Assembly: GCA_002840405.1 (NCBI GenBank)
Contig: PHAR01000004.1
Coordinates: 284,239 to 348,238, forward strand
From: Deltaproteobacteria bacterium HGW-Deltaproteobacteria-8
GTDB lineage: Bacteria; Desulfobacterota; Desulfovibrionia; Desulfovibrionales; Desulfovibrionaceae
Direction of reading: 5' to 3'
DNA length: 64,000 nt
Shown here one piece after another: positions 39,662 through 50,447 of this stretch. The position numbers and the translations under genes were made by a program. Each line of letters opens with the position of its first letter. Position 1 is the first letter of the stretch. The notes below the pieces were generated by a model. The model searched no databases, had not been told where the DNA came from, and saw only the letters and a program-made list of their open reading frames with translations.

Positions 39662-41142
39662 TGCCCGCCACACGCAAGCGCTGGAACGAATTGATGGCCC
39701 TGGTGGGCCGCGGGCTCATGGTCCGCACGGACTCGCGCGAGGTTCGCCCGGGCGAGGCCTTTGCCCTCATGCCCGCTGCGGGCGGGAACAGTTCCGCGTT
39801 CCTGGCCCAGGCCCTGTCCAAGGGCGCGGCCTGGATCGTTGCCGGACCGGACGTGACCCTGCCGCAGGACGCCACAGCAAGGCTCATGGCCGTGGCCGAC
39901 GTGCCCGACGCCCTGGGCCTTTTGGCCGCCAAATATTTCCACACCCACCAGCAGGCCATGCAGGTGGTGGCCGTCACCGGCACCAACGGCAAGACCACCA
40001 TCACCTACCTGCTGGAAGGCCTGCTCGCGGCGGCGGGCCGCAAGGTCGGCGTGCTGGGCACCGTCAGCTACCGCTGGCCCGGCACCAGCATCGACGCCAG
40101 CCTGACCACGCCCGGCTGCTGGCGCCTGCACGAGCTCTTCGCCCGGATGTCCAAGGACGGCATCGACACCGTTGTCATGGAGGCCAGCTCCCACGCCCTG
40201 CACCAGAAGCGCGTGGCAGGCCTGGAGTTCGACGCGGCCGTGCTCATCAACCTGACCCAGGACCACCTGGACTACCACGGCAATTTCGAAGACTACTACC
40301 AGGCCAAGAAGCTCCTGTTCACCAGCTTTCCGCGCACGGACAAGTTCAAGGCCGCCAACGCCGACGACCCCTACGGCCTGCGCCTGCTCTCCGAGCTGAC
40401 CGACGCCGTGGGCTTTACTTTGGCGGATGCCAAGAGCCCCGGAAACCGCATGCTGCGCGGAACCATGACCTCCTGCACCGGCAAGGGCGTGTCCCTGCGC
40501 ATGGAGTTCGAGGGCAAATGCTGGACGCTTGATTCCGGGCTGGTGGGCGCGCACAACGCCTCCAACCTCATGGCCGCCCAGGCCGTGGGGCTGGGCCTGG
40601 GCCTCGGCCCGGCGGACATGCAGGCGCTCGCGCCCTTCACCGGCGTGCCCGGCCGACTGGAGCGCGTGGCGAACGACCGGAATCTCGACATCTTCGTGGA
40701 CTACGCGCACACCCCGGACGCGCTCAAGAACGTGCTCGGCGCCCTGCGCGCGCTGGACTTCTCCCGCGTCATCACCGTGTTCGGCTGCGGTGGCGACCGC
40801 GACCGCACCAAGCGCCCGCTCATGGGCCGCGCCGTGGCCGAGAACTCGGACGTGGCCGTGCTGACCAGCGACAACCCGCGCCACGAGACGCCCCTTGAGA
40901 TCATGGCCGACGTGCGTCCGGGCCTTGTGAACGGCCCTGCGGGACTGACCGTCATCGAGGAGCCGGACCGCTACAAGGCCTTGTGCAAGGCCCTTGGCCT
41001 CATGCGTCCCGGCGACGCCCTGCTCGTGGCGGGCAAGGGGCATGAGAGCTACCAGCAGATCGGCGACGTCAAGCACCCCTTCTCCGATGTCGAGGCCGTG
41101 GGCCGCGCCATCCGCGAAGTGCATGGCGAGGTGCATTCATGA
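39661..41142 (+). CDS. murE: UDP-MurNAc-tripeptide synthetase MurE
   Basis: A 493-residue Mur ligase. The ATP-binding motif is GTNGKTTITYL; the substrate-binding C-domain has DNPRHETP, and the DNPR motif is the signature for adding meso-diaminopimelate. It acts in the cytoplasm on UDP-MurNAc-Ala-Glu. The ATG at 39,661 overlaps the ftsI stop by one base and follows GGAGGGG; a GTG at 39,658 is also possible. It overlaps murF by ATGA. Confidence 0.96.
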   Translation: MPATRKRWNELMALVGRGLMVRTDSREVRPGEAFALMPAAGGNSSAFLAQALSKGAAWIVAGPDVTLPQDATARLMAVADVPDALGLLAAKYFHTHQQAMQVVAVTGTNGKTTITYLLEGLLAAAGRKVGVLGTVSYRWPGTSIDASLTTPGCWRLHELFARMSKDGIDTVVMEASSHALHQKRVAGLEFDAAVLINLTQDHLDYHGNFEDYYQAKKLLFTSFPRTDKFKAANADDPYGLRLLSELTDAVGFTLADAKSPGNRMLRGTMTSCTGKGVSLRMEFEGKCWTLDSGLVGAHNASNLMAAQAVGLGLGLGPADMQALAPFTGVPGRLERVANDRNLDIFVDYAHTPDALKNVLGALRALDFSRVITVFGCGGDRDRTKRPLMGRAVAENSDVAVLTSDNPRHETPLEIMADVRPGLVNGPAGLTVIEEPDRYKALCKALGLMRPGDALLVAGKGHESYQQIGDVKHPFSDVEAVGRAIREVHGEVHS

Positions 41143-42533
41143 ACATGAAGCTTGGCGCCATCGCCCTCGCCCTGACAGGAGCGGGCCTGCCGGAGCCGGA
41201 AGGTTCCCGCGTGATCACGAACGTGCGCACCGACTCTCGTGAAGTCCAGCCCGGCGACCTCTTCGTCTGCCTCAAGGGCGAGCGCTTCGACGCCCACAGC
41301 TTCGCTGTCCAAGTTTTGGAGGCCGGAGCCGCAGCCATCGTGGCCTCGCGCCCGCTGGAAGGAATTTCCTGCCCGGTCCTGCTGGTGGACGACACGCTCA
41401 CCGCGCTCGGTCGGCTGGCCCGCGCCTGGCGTGATGCGACCTCGGCCAAGGTGCTGGCCCTCACCGGCAGCGCGGGCAAGACCACGGTGAAGGAGCTGCT
41501 GGCCCAGACCCTGGCCAACAGCATGAACGTGGCCAAGAACCACAAGAATTTCAACAACCAGGTGGGCCTGCCCCTGTCCATGCTCGCGGCCAGCGGCCAG
41601 GAAGAAGCCTGGGTCATGGAGGTGGGCATCAGCAAAGCCCACGACATGGCCGAACTGGGCGTCATCATCGCCCCGGACCTGGCACTGGTGCTGAACATCG
41701 GACCCGCGCACCTGGAAGGCCTGGGCAGCATCCAAGGCGTGGCCAAGGCCAAGGCCGCGCTGCTCGCGCACCTGCGTCCGGGCGGCCTGGGCCTGTGCAG
41801 CATGGACTACCCCGAACTCTGGGCCGAGGCGCAGGCCGTGTTGCCCGGCGTGGTCGGCTTCTCCGCCGTCGACAGCTTCGCAAAATACTACGCGCGCTTC
41901 GAGGAGGCCCTGCCCGGCGGGCGCGGCCTGTACGAAATCATCACTGACGGCCAGGCCTTCTGGGCCGAGCTGCCGGCCTGCGGCGCGCACTTCGCAGAGA
42001 ACGCAGCCGCCGTAGCCGGGGCCTGCCATCTGCTGGGCCTGACGCCCGACCAGATCGCCGACGGCCTGGCCAAGGCCGAGCTGCCGGGCCAGCGCTTCTG
42101 CTGCGCCGAGGCTGGCGGCTGGCGCGTGGTGGACGACTCCTACAACGCCAACCCGCTGTCCATGCGCCGCAGCCTGGAGGCCGCGCGGCTTCTGGCCGGT
42201 GACGCGCCCCTGGTGCTGGTCTTGGGCGACATGAAGGAGCTGGGCGCAGGCGCGGCCAAGGCCCACGAGGAGATGGGCACGCTGCTGCCGGGGCTCAAGC
42301 CCGTGGCCGTGTTCTTCCAGGGCGAGTTCGCCGCCGCCGTGGCGCGTGGCGCCGGGAACGGCACCGCCATCACCGAAGTTTCCGAGCCCGCCATTGTGCT
42401 GGGCGCGCTTCATGCCATGAAGGCCGGCGTGGTCCTGGTCAAGGGCTCGCGCTCCTGCCGCATGGAACTCTACGCCCAGGCGCTTCTGGCTGGGCTCAAG
42501 GACAGCGATCCCGCGAAAGGGAGCTGCGCATGA
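41139..42533 (+). CDS. murF: UDP-MurNAc-pentapeptide synthetase MurF
   Basis: A 464-residue Mur ligase that adds D-Ala-D-Ala. [22 protein letters not shown] is the N-terminal uridine-binding part, [12 protein letters not shown] the P-loop, and [16 protein letters not shown] the substrate motif typical of MurF. The start overlaps the murE stop (ATGA). Length is normal. Confidence 0.96.
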   Translation: MNMKLGAIALALTGAGLPEPEGSRVITNVRTDSREVQPGDLFVCLKGERFDAHSFAVQVLEAGAAAIVASRPLEGISCPVLLVDDTLTALGRLARAWRDATSAKVLALTGSAGKTTVKELLAQTLANSMNVAKNHKNFNNQVGLPLSMLAASGQEEAWVMEVGISKAHDMAELGVIIAPDLALVLNIGPAHLEGLGSIQGVAKAKAALLAHLRPGGLGLCSMDYPELWAEAQAVLPGVVGFSAVDSFAKYYARFEEALPGGRGLYEIITDGQAFWAELPACGAHFAENAAAVAGACHLLGLTPDQIADGLAKAELPGQRFCCAEAGGWRVVDDSYNANPLSMRRSLEAARLLAGDAPLVLVLGDMKELGAGAAKAHEEMGTLLPGLKPVAVFFQGEFAAAVARGAGNGTAITEVSEPAIVLGALHAMKAGVVLVKGSRSCRMELYAQALLAGLKDSDPAKGSCA

Positions 42534-43606
42534 TCTATCATCTGCTCTACCCGCTTGCGGCCAAGATCTCGCTGTTCAACGTCCTGCGCTACATCACCTT
42601 CCGCAGCGTCTATGCGCTGTTGACCGCGCTGGTGATCTCCATCCTGCTCGGCCCGAAGCTCATCGAGTGGCTGAAAGCCCTGCGCTGCCGCCAGCACATC
42701 CTGGAAGAAGTGGCCTGCCACCAGGCCAAGGAAGGCACCCCGACCATGGGCGGCCTGCTCATCGGCGTGTCCCTGGTCACGAGCGTGCTGCTCTGGGGCG
42801 ATCTGACCAACGTCTACATCTGGCTCACGCTGTACGTCTTCGTGGGCTTCGGGGTCATCGGCTTCTGGGACGACTACACCAAGGTGGTCAAGAAGCAGAA
42901 CAAGGGCATCTCCCCGCGCGCCAAGCTGGCCGGGCAAATCTTCGTGGCCGGGTCGGCCATCGCGCTGTTGATCTTCCAGCCCGCCTACTCCACGCAACTC
43001 GCCGTGCCCTTCTTCAAGCACATCCACCCGGACCTGGGGCTGTTCTATCTGCCCTTCGCCGTGCTGGTGCTGGTGGGCTCAAGCAACGCCGTGAACCTCA
43101 CCGACGGGCTGGACGGCTTGGCCATCGGCCCGCTGGTGGTCTCCGCCGCCTGTTTCGCCATCTTCATTTACGCCGCAGGCAACGCGGTGATCTCCTCGTA
43201 CCTGAGCATCACCCCCGTGCCCGGCGTGGGCGAGGTGACGGTGTTCTGCGGGGCGCTGGTGGGCGCGGGCCTGGGCTTCCTCTGGTTCAACGCCTACCCG
43301 GCCCAGGTGTTCATGGGCGACGTGGGCTCGCTTTCCCTTGGCGGCACGCTGGGGTTCATCGCCGTGCTGGCCAAGCAGGAGCTGGTGCTGGTGCTGGTGG
43401 GCGGCGTGTTCGTGTTCGAAACCCTCTCGGTGATCCTCCAGGTGGGCTACTTCAAGATGAGCGGCGGCAAGCGCATCTTCCGCATGGCCCCGCTGCACCA
43501 CCACTTCGAGCTCAAGGGCATCCCCGAGTCCAAGATCATCATCCGTTTCTGGATCCTTTCCATTCTCATGGCCCTCATGGCCCTGAGCACGCTGAAGTTG
43601 CGGTAG
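42530..43606 (+). CDS. mraY: Phospho-MurNAc-pentapeptide translocase MraY
   Basis: A 358-residue membrane enzyme with about ten helices that makes lipid I. GTPTMGG, the Asp-rich [25 protein letters not shown] and the His-rich [12 protein letters not shown] are the conserved cytoplasmic loops of the family. It overlaps murF by ATGA. Confidence 0.97.
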   Translation: MIYHLLYPLAAKISLFNVLRYITFRSVYALLTALVISILLGPKLIEWLKALRCRQHILEEVACHQAKEGTPTMGGLLIGVSLVTSVLLWGDLTNVYIWLTLYVFVGFGVIGFWDDYTKVVKKQNKGISPRAKLAGQIFVAGSAIALLIFQPAYSTQLAVPFFKHIHPDLGLFYLPFAVLVLVGSSNAVNLTDGLDGLAIGPLVVSAACFAIFIYAAGNAVISSYLSITPVPGVGEVTVFCGALVGAGLGFLWFNAYPAQVFMGDVGSLSLGGTLGFIAVLAKQELVLVLVGGVFVFETLSVILQVGYFKMSGGKRIFRMAPLHHHFELKGIPESKIIIRFWILSILMALMALSTLKLR

Positions 43607-43615
43607 GTGGCGGGC

Positions 43616-44959
43616 ATGAACAGAAAACGTGACCTCTTGAAAAGTCTAAAGATTTTCGAGAACCGCCTCGTCGTCGTGGTCGGCGCAGGCGTTTCCGGGC
43701 TGGCCGCCTGCCGCTACCTGCTGTCCCTGGGGGCCACCGTGCGCCTGGTGGACGCCAAGGCCGACCTGTCCCAGGACGTGCTCCTGAAGGTCACCGAAAA
43801 TCCCGCCGCCGCAGACCTGACCCTGGAAACCGGGCCGCACACGCCCGCCCAGTTCAACGACGCGCACCTGGTGGTGCTCTCCCCCGGCGTGCCGGTGAAG
43901 AAGCTCGCGGGCGTGCTGGCGGGTGTCGCGCCCTGGCGCGTGGTGGCCGAGATGGAGTTCGCCTCCTGGTTCCTGGACGAGCCGGTCATCGCCATCACCG
44001 GCACCAACGGCAAGACCACCACCACGACGCTGGTCGGCCACATCCTCAAGCACGCGGGCCTGACTCCCTTCCTGGGCGGCAACATCGGCACGCCCCTGTG
44101 CGACTACCTGATGGGCGATTCCCCGGCCGACGTGCTGGTCATCGAAATTTCGAGCTTCCAGCTCCAGAACTGCCGCACCTTCGCCCCGAGGGTCGCGGCC
44201 CTGCTCAACTTCTCCGCCAACCACCTGGACTACCACCTGGACATGGAGGAGTACCTCTCGGCCAAGCTGAACCTCTTCGCCCGCCAGGACCACGGCAGCA
44301 CCGCCGTCATCCCCCAGGCCATGCGCGCGGAGCTCGCGGCCAGGAACTTCACCCGCGCCCGCGTCGACGCCTTCACCGCAGACACGGATTTCGATTGCCC
44401 CGGCCTGCCGGGCGCGCACAACCGCGAGAACATCGCCGCGGCCTGGCGCATGGTGCGGCCCTTCGGCGTCAGCGAGGCCCAGGCGCGCGCGGCGATCCAA
44501 GCCTTCCACGCCCTGCCCCACCGCATCGAGCCCGTGGGCGAAGTTGCCGGCGTGCTCTTCGTCAACGACTCCAAGGCCACCACGCTGGACTCCGTGGCCG
44601 CAGCCGTGAAAAGCTTCGAGAGGCCCGTGCGCCTGCTGCTGGGCGGTGTGTTCAAGGGCGGCGTGGTCGAGGACATCCTGCCCGCGCTCAAGGGGCGCGT
44701 CGTGTCCGTGGGCCTGTTCGGCGCCAGCCGCGAGGTCTTCGAGCCCGCGCTCAGAGCGCACTTCCCCGTGGCCTGGGACCAGACCCTGGAGGCCGCCGTG
44801 CGCCGCCAGTTCAGCCAGGCCAGGCCCGGCGAGATGATCCTGCTTTCCCCGGCCACGGCCAGCTTCGACGCCTACTCCGGCTATGCCGAGCGCGGCCGCG
44901 ACTTCGCGCGCGTGGCCAAGGCCCTGTCGGGTGAGACGGCTCCGGAGGTGGCGACATGA
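43616..44959 (+). CDS. murD: UDP-MurNAc-L-alanine:D-glutamate ligase MurD
   Basis: A 447-residue Mur ligase adding D-Glu. VVGAGVSGLAACRYLLSLGA is the N-terminal Rossmann motif, GTNGKTTTTTLVGHIL the P-loop and NDSKATTLDSVAAAV the adenine-side motif typical of MurD. I use the ATG at 43,616 with AGGTGG upstream; a GTG at 43,607 lies at the mraY stop. It overlaps ftsW by ATGA. Confidence 0.96.
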   Translation: MNRKRDLLKSLKIFENRLVVVVGAGVSGLAACRYLLSLGATVRLVDAKADLSQDVLLKVTENPAAADLTLETGPHTPAQFNDAHLVVLSPGVPVKKLAGVLAGVAPWRVVAEMEFASWFLDEPVIAITGTNGKTTTTTLVGHILKHAGLTPFLGGNIGTPLCDYLMGDSPADVLVIEISSFQLQNCRTFAPRVAALLNFSANHLDYHLDMEEYLSAKLNLFARQDHGSTAVIPQAMRAELAARNFTRARVDAFTADTDFDCPGLPGAHNRENIAAAWRMVRPFGVSEAQARAAIQAFHALPHRIEPVGEVAGVLFVNDSKATTLDSVAAAVKSFERPVRLLLGGVFKGGVVEDILPALKGRVVSVGLFGASREVFEPALRAHFPVAWDQTLEAAVRRQFSQARPGEMILLSPATASFDAYSGYAERGRDFARVAKALSGETAPEVAT

Positions 44960-46065
44960 ACCAGCGCCGGAGCACCCAGTACTATCCCATGGACTACTGG
45001 CTCCTGTTCGCCGCCATCCTGCTGGCGGGCATCGGGCTGATCATGGTCTTTTCGAGTTCGGGCATGATGGCCGAGCGGTTCTACCACGACAAGTACCTGT
45101 TCTTCAAAAAGCAGGCGATGTTCAGCGTGGTCGGCATCGCGGCCATGATCTTCTGCGCGCGGGTGAACCGCAAGTTCTTCTACGACCTGACCTACGTGTG
45201 GATGTTCGTGGCCATCATGCTGCTGGGCCTGTGCCTGGTCATCGGCACCACGGCAGGCGGCGCGCGGCGCTGGATACACATGGGGCCGTTCTCGCTCCAG
45301 CCGCTGGAGTTCGCCAAGCCCGCACTGGTGCTCTACCTGGCCTATTTCTTCGCCAGGAAGCAGGAGATCATGCAGGTCAAGACCTTCAGCGTGGGCTTCA
45401 TCCCGCCCTTTGCGGCCACGGGCGTCATGAGCCTGCTCCTGCTCATGCAGCCGGACTTCGGCGGGGCCATGCTGCTGGCCATCCTGCTCATGTTCATGTG
45501 CCTGGCCGGGGGCACGCGCATCATCTACCTGCTGGGCGCGGCGCTCGCGGGCGGCTGGGGCGGCTGGCTGCTCATCGCCTCCTCGCCCTATCGCCTCAAG
45601 CGCTGGACCGCCTTCCTGGACCCCTTCGCCACGGCCCAGACCACGGGCTACCAGTTGGTGCAGTCGCTCTACGCCTTCGGCTCCGGCCGGTTCTTCGGCG
45701 CGGGCTTGGGCGCGGGCAAGCAGAAGTTGCTCTTCCTGCCCGAGGCGCACAACGACTTCATCATGGCCGTGGTGGGCGAGGAGCTTGGCTTCCTGGGCCT
45801 GTCCCTGGTGCTGCTGCTCATGGGCTTCCTGTTCCTGCGGGCCTTCCGCGTGGCCTTCCTCCAGGAGGACCTCATGGACCGGCTCACGGCCTTCGGCATG
45901 ACCATCGTGCTGGCTCTCGGCGCCTGCATGAACCTGGCCGTGGTGCTCGGCACCGTGCCGCCCAAGGGCGTGCCCATGCCCTTCATCAGCTACGGCGGCA
46001 GCTCGCTCATCGTGTCCTTCATCTGTGTGGGCATCCTCCTCAACCTTTCGAGGAACCGGACATGA
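44956..46065 (+). CDS. ftsW: Septal peptidoglycan glycosyltransferase FtsW
   Basis: A 369-residue SEDS-family membrane protein with ten hydrophobic segments. GGARRWIHMGPFSLQPLEFAKPALVLYLAYFFA and MQPDFGGAML carry the conserved catalytic region, and VPMPFISYGGSSL is the terminal SEDS motif. It polymerises septal glycan with FtsI. It overlaps murD and murG by ATGA at each end. Confidence 0.97.
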   Translation: MNQRRSTQYYPMDYWLLFAAILLAGIGLIMVFSSSGMMAERFYHDKYLFFKKQAMFSVVGIAAMIFCARVNRKFFYDLTYVWMFVAIMLLGLCLVIGTTAGGARRWIHMGPFSLQPLEFAKPALVLYLAYFFARKQEIMQVKTFSVGFIPPFAATGVMSLLLLMQPDFGGAMLLAILLMFMCLAGGTRIIYLLGAALAGGWGGWLLIASSPYRLKRWTAFLDPFATAQTTGYQLVQSLYAFGSGRFFGAGLGAGKQKLLFLPEAHNDFIMAVVGEELGFLGLSLVLLLMGFLFLRAFRVAFLQEDLMDRLTAFGMTIVLALGACMNLAVVLGTVPPKGVPMPFISYGGSSLIVSFICVGILLNLSRNRT

Positions 46066-47150
46066 GCGCGGCGCAGCGTATTTCACGCCTGGTGGTCACC
46101 ACCGGAGGCACCGGGGGGCACATCTTCCCGGCTCTGGCCGTGGCTGCGGAGGCGCGCCGCCGCGACCCCGAGGCCCGGGTGCTCTTCCTGGGCGGAAGCG
46201 GCCCCGAGGGCGAGCTGGCGCGCAAGGCCGGGCTGGCTTTCGAGGCGCTGCCTGCCAGCGGCGTGCTGGGCAAGGGCCTCAAGGCCCTGCTGGCCACGGT
46301 CTGGGTGGGCCGCAGCGTGATCCTGGCCACGCGCGCGCTCAGGCGCTTCAAGCCCGAGGCTGTCATCGGCTTCGGCGGATACGCGGGCTTCTGCCCGGTG
46401 CTGGCCGCCGCGCTGCTCGGCATCCCCACGGCCGTGCACGAGCAGAACTCCGTGCCCGGCGTGACCAACCGCATCCTGGGCAAGCTGGTGCGCCGCGTGT
46501 TCGTGTCCTTTGAGGACAACCGCAAACATTTCCCCCCGGCCAAGACCCTGCGCACCGGCAACCCCGTGCGCGCGGAGATCGCCTGCGTGGACCGCACGCC
46601 GGGCAAAAGCCGCAACCTGCTGGTGCTGGGCGGAAGCCAGGGCGCCAAGGCCTTGAGCGACCTCGTGGTGGCCGCCCTGCCGCAGCTGCAAAGCGCGCGG
46701 GTGAACATCCTGCACCAGGCGGGCCGGGCCGACGTGGAGCGCATCAAGGCCGCCTACCGCGTGGCCGGAGCCGATGACGCCTGCGTTCACGGCTTCGTGG
46801 AGGACATGGCCGGAGCCTACGCCTGGGCCGATCTGGCCCTGTGCCGGGCCGGGGCCTCGACGATTTTCGAGCTGGCGGCCACAGGCACCCCGTCGGTGCT
46901 GGTGCCCTTCCCCTTTGCCGCCCACGACCACCAGCGCGTCAACGCCAAGGCCCTGGAAGCCCTGGGCGCAGCCATCCTGGCCGACCAGAAAGACCAGGAC
47001 GGGGCAAGCCTGGCGGACATCGTGCTTGGACTTTTGGGCGACACGGCAAGGCTCGGCTCCATGGGCCGCGCGGCCAGGGAGTTCGCCCGGCCAGACGCTG
47101 CGGCGCGCATCGTGGACGCCCTGGAAGAACTCTGCCGCCAGGCGGCCTGA
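46062..47150 (+). CDS. murG: Lipid II synthase MurG (GlcNAc transferase)
   Basis: A 362-residue GT-B enzyme. [16 protein letters not shown] is the N-terminal glycine-rich loop, [14 protein letters not shown] the second, [14 protein letters not shown] the acceptor side, and [13 protein letters not shown] with [24 protein letters not shown] the nucleotide-sugar domain. The true start is ATG 46,062 (MSAAQRISR), overlapping the ftsW stop; a longer open frame upstream is only a shadow inside ftsW. Confidence 0.97.
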   Translation: MSAAQRISRLVVTTGGTGGHIFPALAVAAEARRRDPEARVLFLGGSGPEGELARKAGLAFEALPASGVLGKGLKALLATVWVGRSVILATRALRRFKPEAVIGFGGYAGFCPVLAAALLGIPTAVHEQNSVPGVTNRILGKLVRRVFVSFEDNRKHFPPAKTLRTGNPVRAEIACVDRTPGKSRNLLVLGGSQGAKALSDLVVAALPQLQSARVNILHQAGRADVERIKAAYRVAGADDACVHGFVEDMAGAYAWADLALCRAGASTIFELAATGTPSVLVPFPFAAHDHQRVNAKALEALGAAILADQKDQDGASLADIVLGLLGDTARLGSMGRAAREFARPDAAARIVDALEELCRQAA

Positions 47151-47188
47151 ACGATGAAGACGATGACGAAGACCATGAGGGCACGGAC

Positions 47189-48634
47189 ATGACAGAGACG
47201 ACGAAAATCGCGATCCCCGGCATGAGCGCCAGCCCGGCCATGTACAGCCGCGTCTCCACCGTGCACATGGTCGGCATCGGCGGCGCGGGCATGAGCGGCA
47301 TCGCCGAGGTGCTCTTGAACATGGGCTTCACCGTCACCGGCTCGGACATGGCCGCAGGCAGCGCCGTGCACCGGCTAAAGAAGCTCGGCGCCACGGTCTT
47401 CATCGGCCACGGGGCCAACAACGTGGGCAAGGCCGACGTTGTGGTCAAGTCCACGGCCATCCAGGACCAGAACCCTGAACTCGTCCGCGCCCGCGAGATG
47501 AGCATCCCCATCATCCCCCGGGCGGAGATGCTGGCCGAGCTCATGCGCATGCGCACCGGCATCGCCGTGGCCGGAACCCACGGCAAGACCACCACCACCT
47601 CGCTTCTGGCGACCATCTTCACCGAGGCCGGCCTGGACCCCACGGTCATCATCGGCGGACGGCTGAACACCTACGGCAGCAACGCGCGCCTGGGCGAGGG
47701 CGAGTTTTTGATCGCCGAGGCCGACGAGAGCGACGGTTCCTTCCTCTGCCTCTCGCCCATCATGACCGTGGTCACCAACGTGGACCGCGACCACATGGAC
47801 TTCTACGCCGACATGGAGGCCATCGACCACGCCTTCACCACTTTCATGAACGGCATCCCCTTCTACGGGGTCAACGTGGTCTGCGGCGACGACCCCGGCG
47901 TGACGCGCCTTTTGCCGCTCATCAAGCGCCCCTGCCTGACGTACGGCCTGGGCAAGAAGAACCGCCTGCGCGGCGAGATCGTGGCCACGGCCCTGCGCAG
48001 CATCTTCGAGGTGACCCTGGACGGCGAGCCCTGGGCCCAGGTGACCCTGGCGCATCCGGGCCTGCACAACGTGCTGAACTCGCTGGGAGCCATCGGCGTG
48101 GCCATCGAGGCCGGTCTGCCCAAGGACGCCATCCTGCAGGGACTGGCCAATTTCGGAGGCGTGGGCCGCCGCTTCGAGCGCAAGGGCGAACGCCATGGCG
48201 TGCTCGTGGTCGACGACTACGGCCACCACCCGGCCGAGATCAAGGCCACGCTGGAGACCGCCCGCGCCTGCTACCCGGACCGCAGGCTCATCGTGGCCTT
48301 CCAGCCGCACCGCTTCTCGCGCACCCAGGCCCTGTTCGGGGACTTCTGCACCGTGTTCACCCAGGCCGACCTGCTGCTGTTGACCGAGATCTACCCGGCC
48401 AGCGAGGCCCCGATCCCCGGCGTCAACGGCCTGTCCCTGGCCCAGGGCATCAAGCAGGTGAGCAAGACCAAGGTGCGCTTCTTCCCGGATTTCGCGAGCA
48501 TCGAGCGCCAGCTGAAGGAAATCTTGAAGCCTGGCGACCTGCTTTTGACCCTGGGGGCCGGGAGCATCTGGACCGTGGGCGAGCACTGGCTGAACGAGCC
48601 TGACGACGAAACAACCATGACCCTCGAGGTATAG
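47189..48634 (+). CDS. murC: UDP-MurNAc:L-alanine ligase MurC
   Basis: A 481-residue Mur ligase. [21 protein letters not shown] is the N-terminal nucleotide fold, [13 protein letters not shown] the P-loop and [15 protein letters not shown] the family-specific motif. The ATG at 47,189 follows GAGGGC; in-frame sequence further upstream lies inside murG. A 38-bp gap after murG is the longest since ftsL apart from those around ftsA. Confidence 0.96.
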   Translation: MTETTKIAIPGMSASPAMYSRVSTVHMVGIGGAGMSGIAEVLLNMGFTVTGSDMAAGSAVHRLKKLGATVFIGHGANNVGKADVVVKSTAIQDQNPELVRAREMSIPIIPRAEMLAELMRMRTGIAVAGTHGKTTTTSLLATIFTEAGLDPTVIIGGRLNTYGSNARLGEGEFLIAEADESDGSFLCLSPIMTVVTNVDRDHMDFYADMEAIDHAFTTFMNGIPFYGVNVVCGDDPGVTRLLPLIKRPCLTYGLGKKNRLRGEIVATALRSIFEVTLDGEPWAQVTLAHPGLHNVLNSLGAIGVAIEAGLPKDAILQGLANFGGVGRRFERKGERHGVLVVDDYGHHPAEIKATLETARACYPDRRLIVAFQPHRFSRTQALFGDFCTVFTQADLLLLTEIYPASEAPIPGVNGLSLAQGIKQVSKTKVRFFPDFASIERQLKEILKPGDLLLTLGAGSIWTVGEHWLNEPDDETTMTLEV

Positions 48635-48639
48635 AAGCG

Positions 48640-49548
48640 ATGCCCCTGACCCTCACGCGCGACGTGCTCCTGAAGGAGCGCACCACCCTCCGGCTGGGCG
48701 GCCCTGCCCTGGCCGAGGCCGTGGTCACGTGCGAGGCGGGTCTGGACGAGCTGGCGCGCGCCCTGCCCGGCCTGGGTGGTCTCCCCCTGGCGCTGGGCGC
48801 GGGGAGCAACATCCTGGCCGGAGACGGCCCCCACAAGCTGGTGCTGGTGCGCGCGGCCAATGACGCCGAGCCGGATGTTTCCGCGCAGCCCGGCGGCCCT
48901 GACGGCAAGACCATCCTGGTGCGCGCAGGCGCGGGCCTGCGCCTGCCGAGGCTGCTGGGCCTCTGCCAGCACGCGGGCCTGACCGGCCTGGAGAGCCTCA
49001 CCGGCGTTCCGGGCAGCATCGGCGGCAGCGTGGCCATGAACGCGGGCTCCTACGGCGTGGAGCTGGGCGCGCTCCTGACCCGGGTGCGCGTGTGGACCCC
49101 GGAAGGCGGGCTCGTCTGGCGCGAGGCGACGGACTGCGCCTTCGGCTATCGGCATTTCAACCCGGAGGTCACGGCCGGGTTCTGGCTCGTCTGGGAGGCG
49201 GAGTTCGCCCTGAGCGCGGAGACGCCCACCGCTGTGCGCCAGCGCATGGAGACGGTCTACGAGAAGAAGAAGACCAGCCAGCCCGTCACGGCCAAAAGCG
49301 CGGGCTGCGTGTTCAAGAACCCGGAAGGAGCGCCCGCAGGAATGGGCGCCGGGCGGCTGCTGGACGAGGCCGGGGTCAAGGGCAAACGCCTGGGCGGCAT
49401 GGCCTTCTCCACGGTGCACGCGAATTTTCTGGTCAACGAGGGCGGCGGCACCGCAGCCGAGGCCCTGGAGCTTTTGGAATACGGCCGGGCCGCGGTCTTT
49501 GACCGTTTCGGCCTGGACCTGGAAACCGAAGTGAAGGTGCTGCCATGA
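48640..49548 (+). CDS. murB: UDP-N-acetylenolpyruvoylglucosamine reductase MurB
   Basis: A 302-residue flavoprotein. TTLRLGGPALA is the substrate-binding N-terminus, GAGSNILAGD the FAD loop, GVPGSIGGSVAMNAGSYG the central FAD-binding motif and SAGCVFKNPEG the catalytic Ser region. The C-terminal VHANFLVNEGGGTAAE contains the type I domain signature. It starts 5 bp after murC. Confidence 0.95.
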   Translation: MPLTLTRDVLLKERTTLRLGGPALAEAVVTCEAGLDELARALPGLGGLPLALGAGSNILAGDGPHKLVLVRAANDAEPDVSAQPGGPDGKTILVRAGAGLRLPRLLGLCQHAGLTGLESLTGVPGSIGGSVAMNAGSYGVELGALLTRVRVWTPEGGLVWREATDCAFGYRHFNPEVTAGFWLVWEAEFALSAETPTAVRQRMETVYEKKKTSQPVTAKSAGCVFKNPEGAPAGMGAGRLLDEAGVKGKRLGGMAFSTVHANFLVNEGGGTAAEALELLEYGRAAVFDRFGLDLETEVKVLP

Positions 49549-50393
49549 TGCGTTCCGGCGGGATGCAGCGCAAGCCGCGCGAGACGCGCAAGCCACCGGT
49601 GCGCCTGAACAGGCAGCGCAAGGACTCAGGCGGCGGCCTGGTCATGGACACGGCCGTGGCCGTGAAAAACGCCCTGCTCTTCTTCGCCGCCCTGCTGCTG
49701 CTTGGCAGCCTGGGGGCCTCGCTGATCTACGGTTACCGCTTCGTCACCACCACCCCGGCCCTGGGACTGACCGAGATCGCCGTGAGTGGCAACATGCGCC
49801 TGACCTACGGCCAGGTGCTGGAGATTGCGGGCCTGCACCTGGGCCAGAACAGCCTGGGCGTCAACGTGAGCCGGGTCGAGTCCTCGCTCTCGCGCAACCC
49901 CTGGGTGGAGTTCGTCACCGTGCGCCGCGAGCTGCCGGACAAGCTCTTCATCACCATGGTCGAGCGCCAGCCCTCGTTCTGGGTGCGCAAGGACGGCGCG
50001 CTGTACTTCGCCGACGCCAAGGGCGCCGTCATCACGCAGCTGTCCCCCGGCGACTCGGCCTCGCTGCCGCTCCTGGAGATCTCCCCCGAGCTGGCGGACC
50101 AGCAGCAGGTGGTGGAGGCCATGGTGGCGCGCATGAACAAACAGGACCTGCCCTTTGCCCTGGGCCAGATGGCCTGGGTGAAGTTCACGGATTCCGGCCA
50201 GGTGGAGTTGTACCTGGACGCCCTGCACATCCGGGTGCGGGCAGAACTTTCGGACTGGGACACACACTTCAGTCGCATTGAGACCGTCTGGCGGGACCTC
50301 AAGCTGCGCGGGGAGACCGGGCAGGTTGCGGCCATCGAGGCCAGCGGCGGCAAGGTTTGGGTTGAGAAGAGGCAGAAGCGCGGGGCTTCCTGA
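49545..50393 (+). CDS. ftsQ: Cell-division protein FtsQ
   Basis: A 282-residue bitopic protein. A basic cytoplasmic N-terminus (KPRETRKPPVRLNRQRK) precedes the membrane helix (NALLFFAALLLLGSLGASLIYG, about 42-63). A POTRA domain (LTEIAVSGNMRLTYGQVLEIAGLHLGQN) and the FtsQ domain (NPWVEFVTVRRELPDKLFITMVERQP) follow. It scaffolds FtsL/FtsB in the divisome. It overlaps murB by ATGATG. No ddl gene is present between murB and ftsQ. Confidence 0.93.
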   Translation: MMRSGGMQRKPRETRKPPVRLNRQRKDSGGGLVMDTAVAVKNALLFFAALLLLGSLGASLIYGYRFVTTTPALGLTEIAVSGNMRLTYGQVLEIAGLHLGQNSLGVNVSRVESSLSRNPWVEFVTVRRELPDKLFITMVERQPSFWVRKDGALYFADAKGAVITQLSPGDSASLPLLEISPELADQQQVVEAMVARMNKQDLPFALGQMAWVKFTDSGQVELYLDALHIRVRAELSDWDTHFSRIETVWRDLKLRGETGQVAAIEASGGKVWVEKRQKRGAS

Positions 50394-50447
50394 CGGGGAA
50401 GAATAGGGAAGACCCAGCCCTTTGGCGAGTAAACAAGGGAGGAAAAC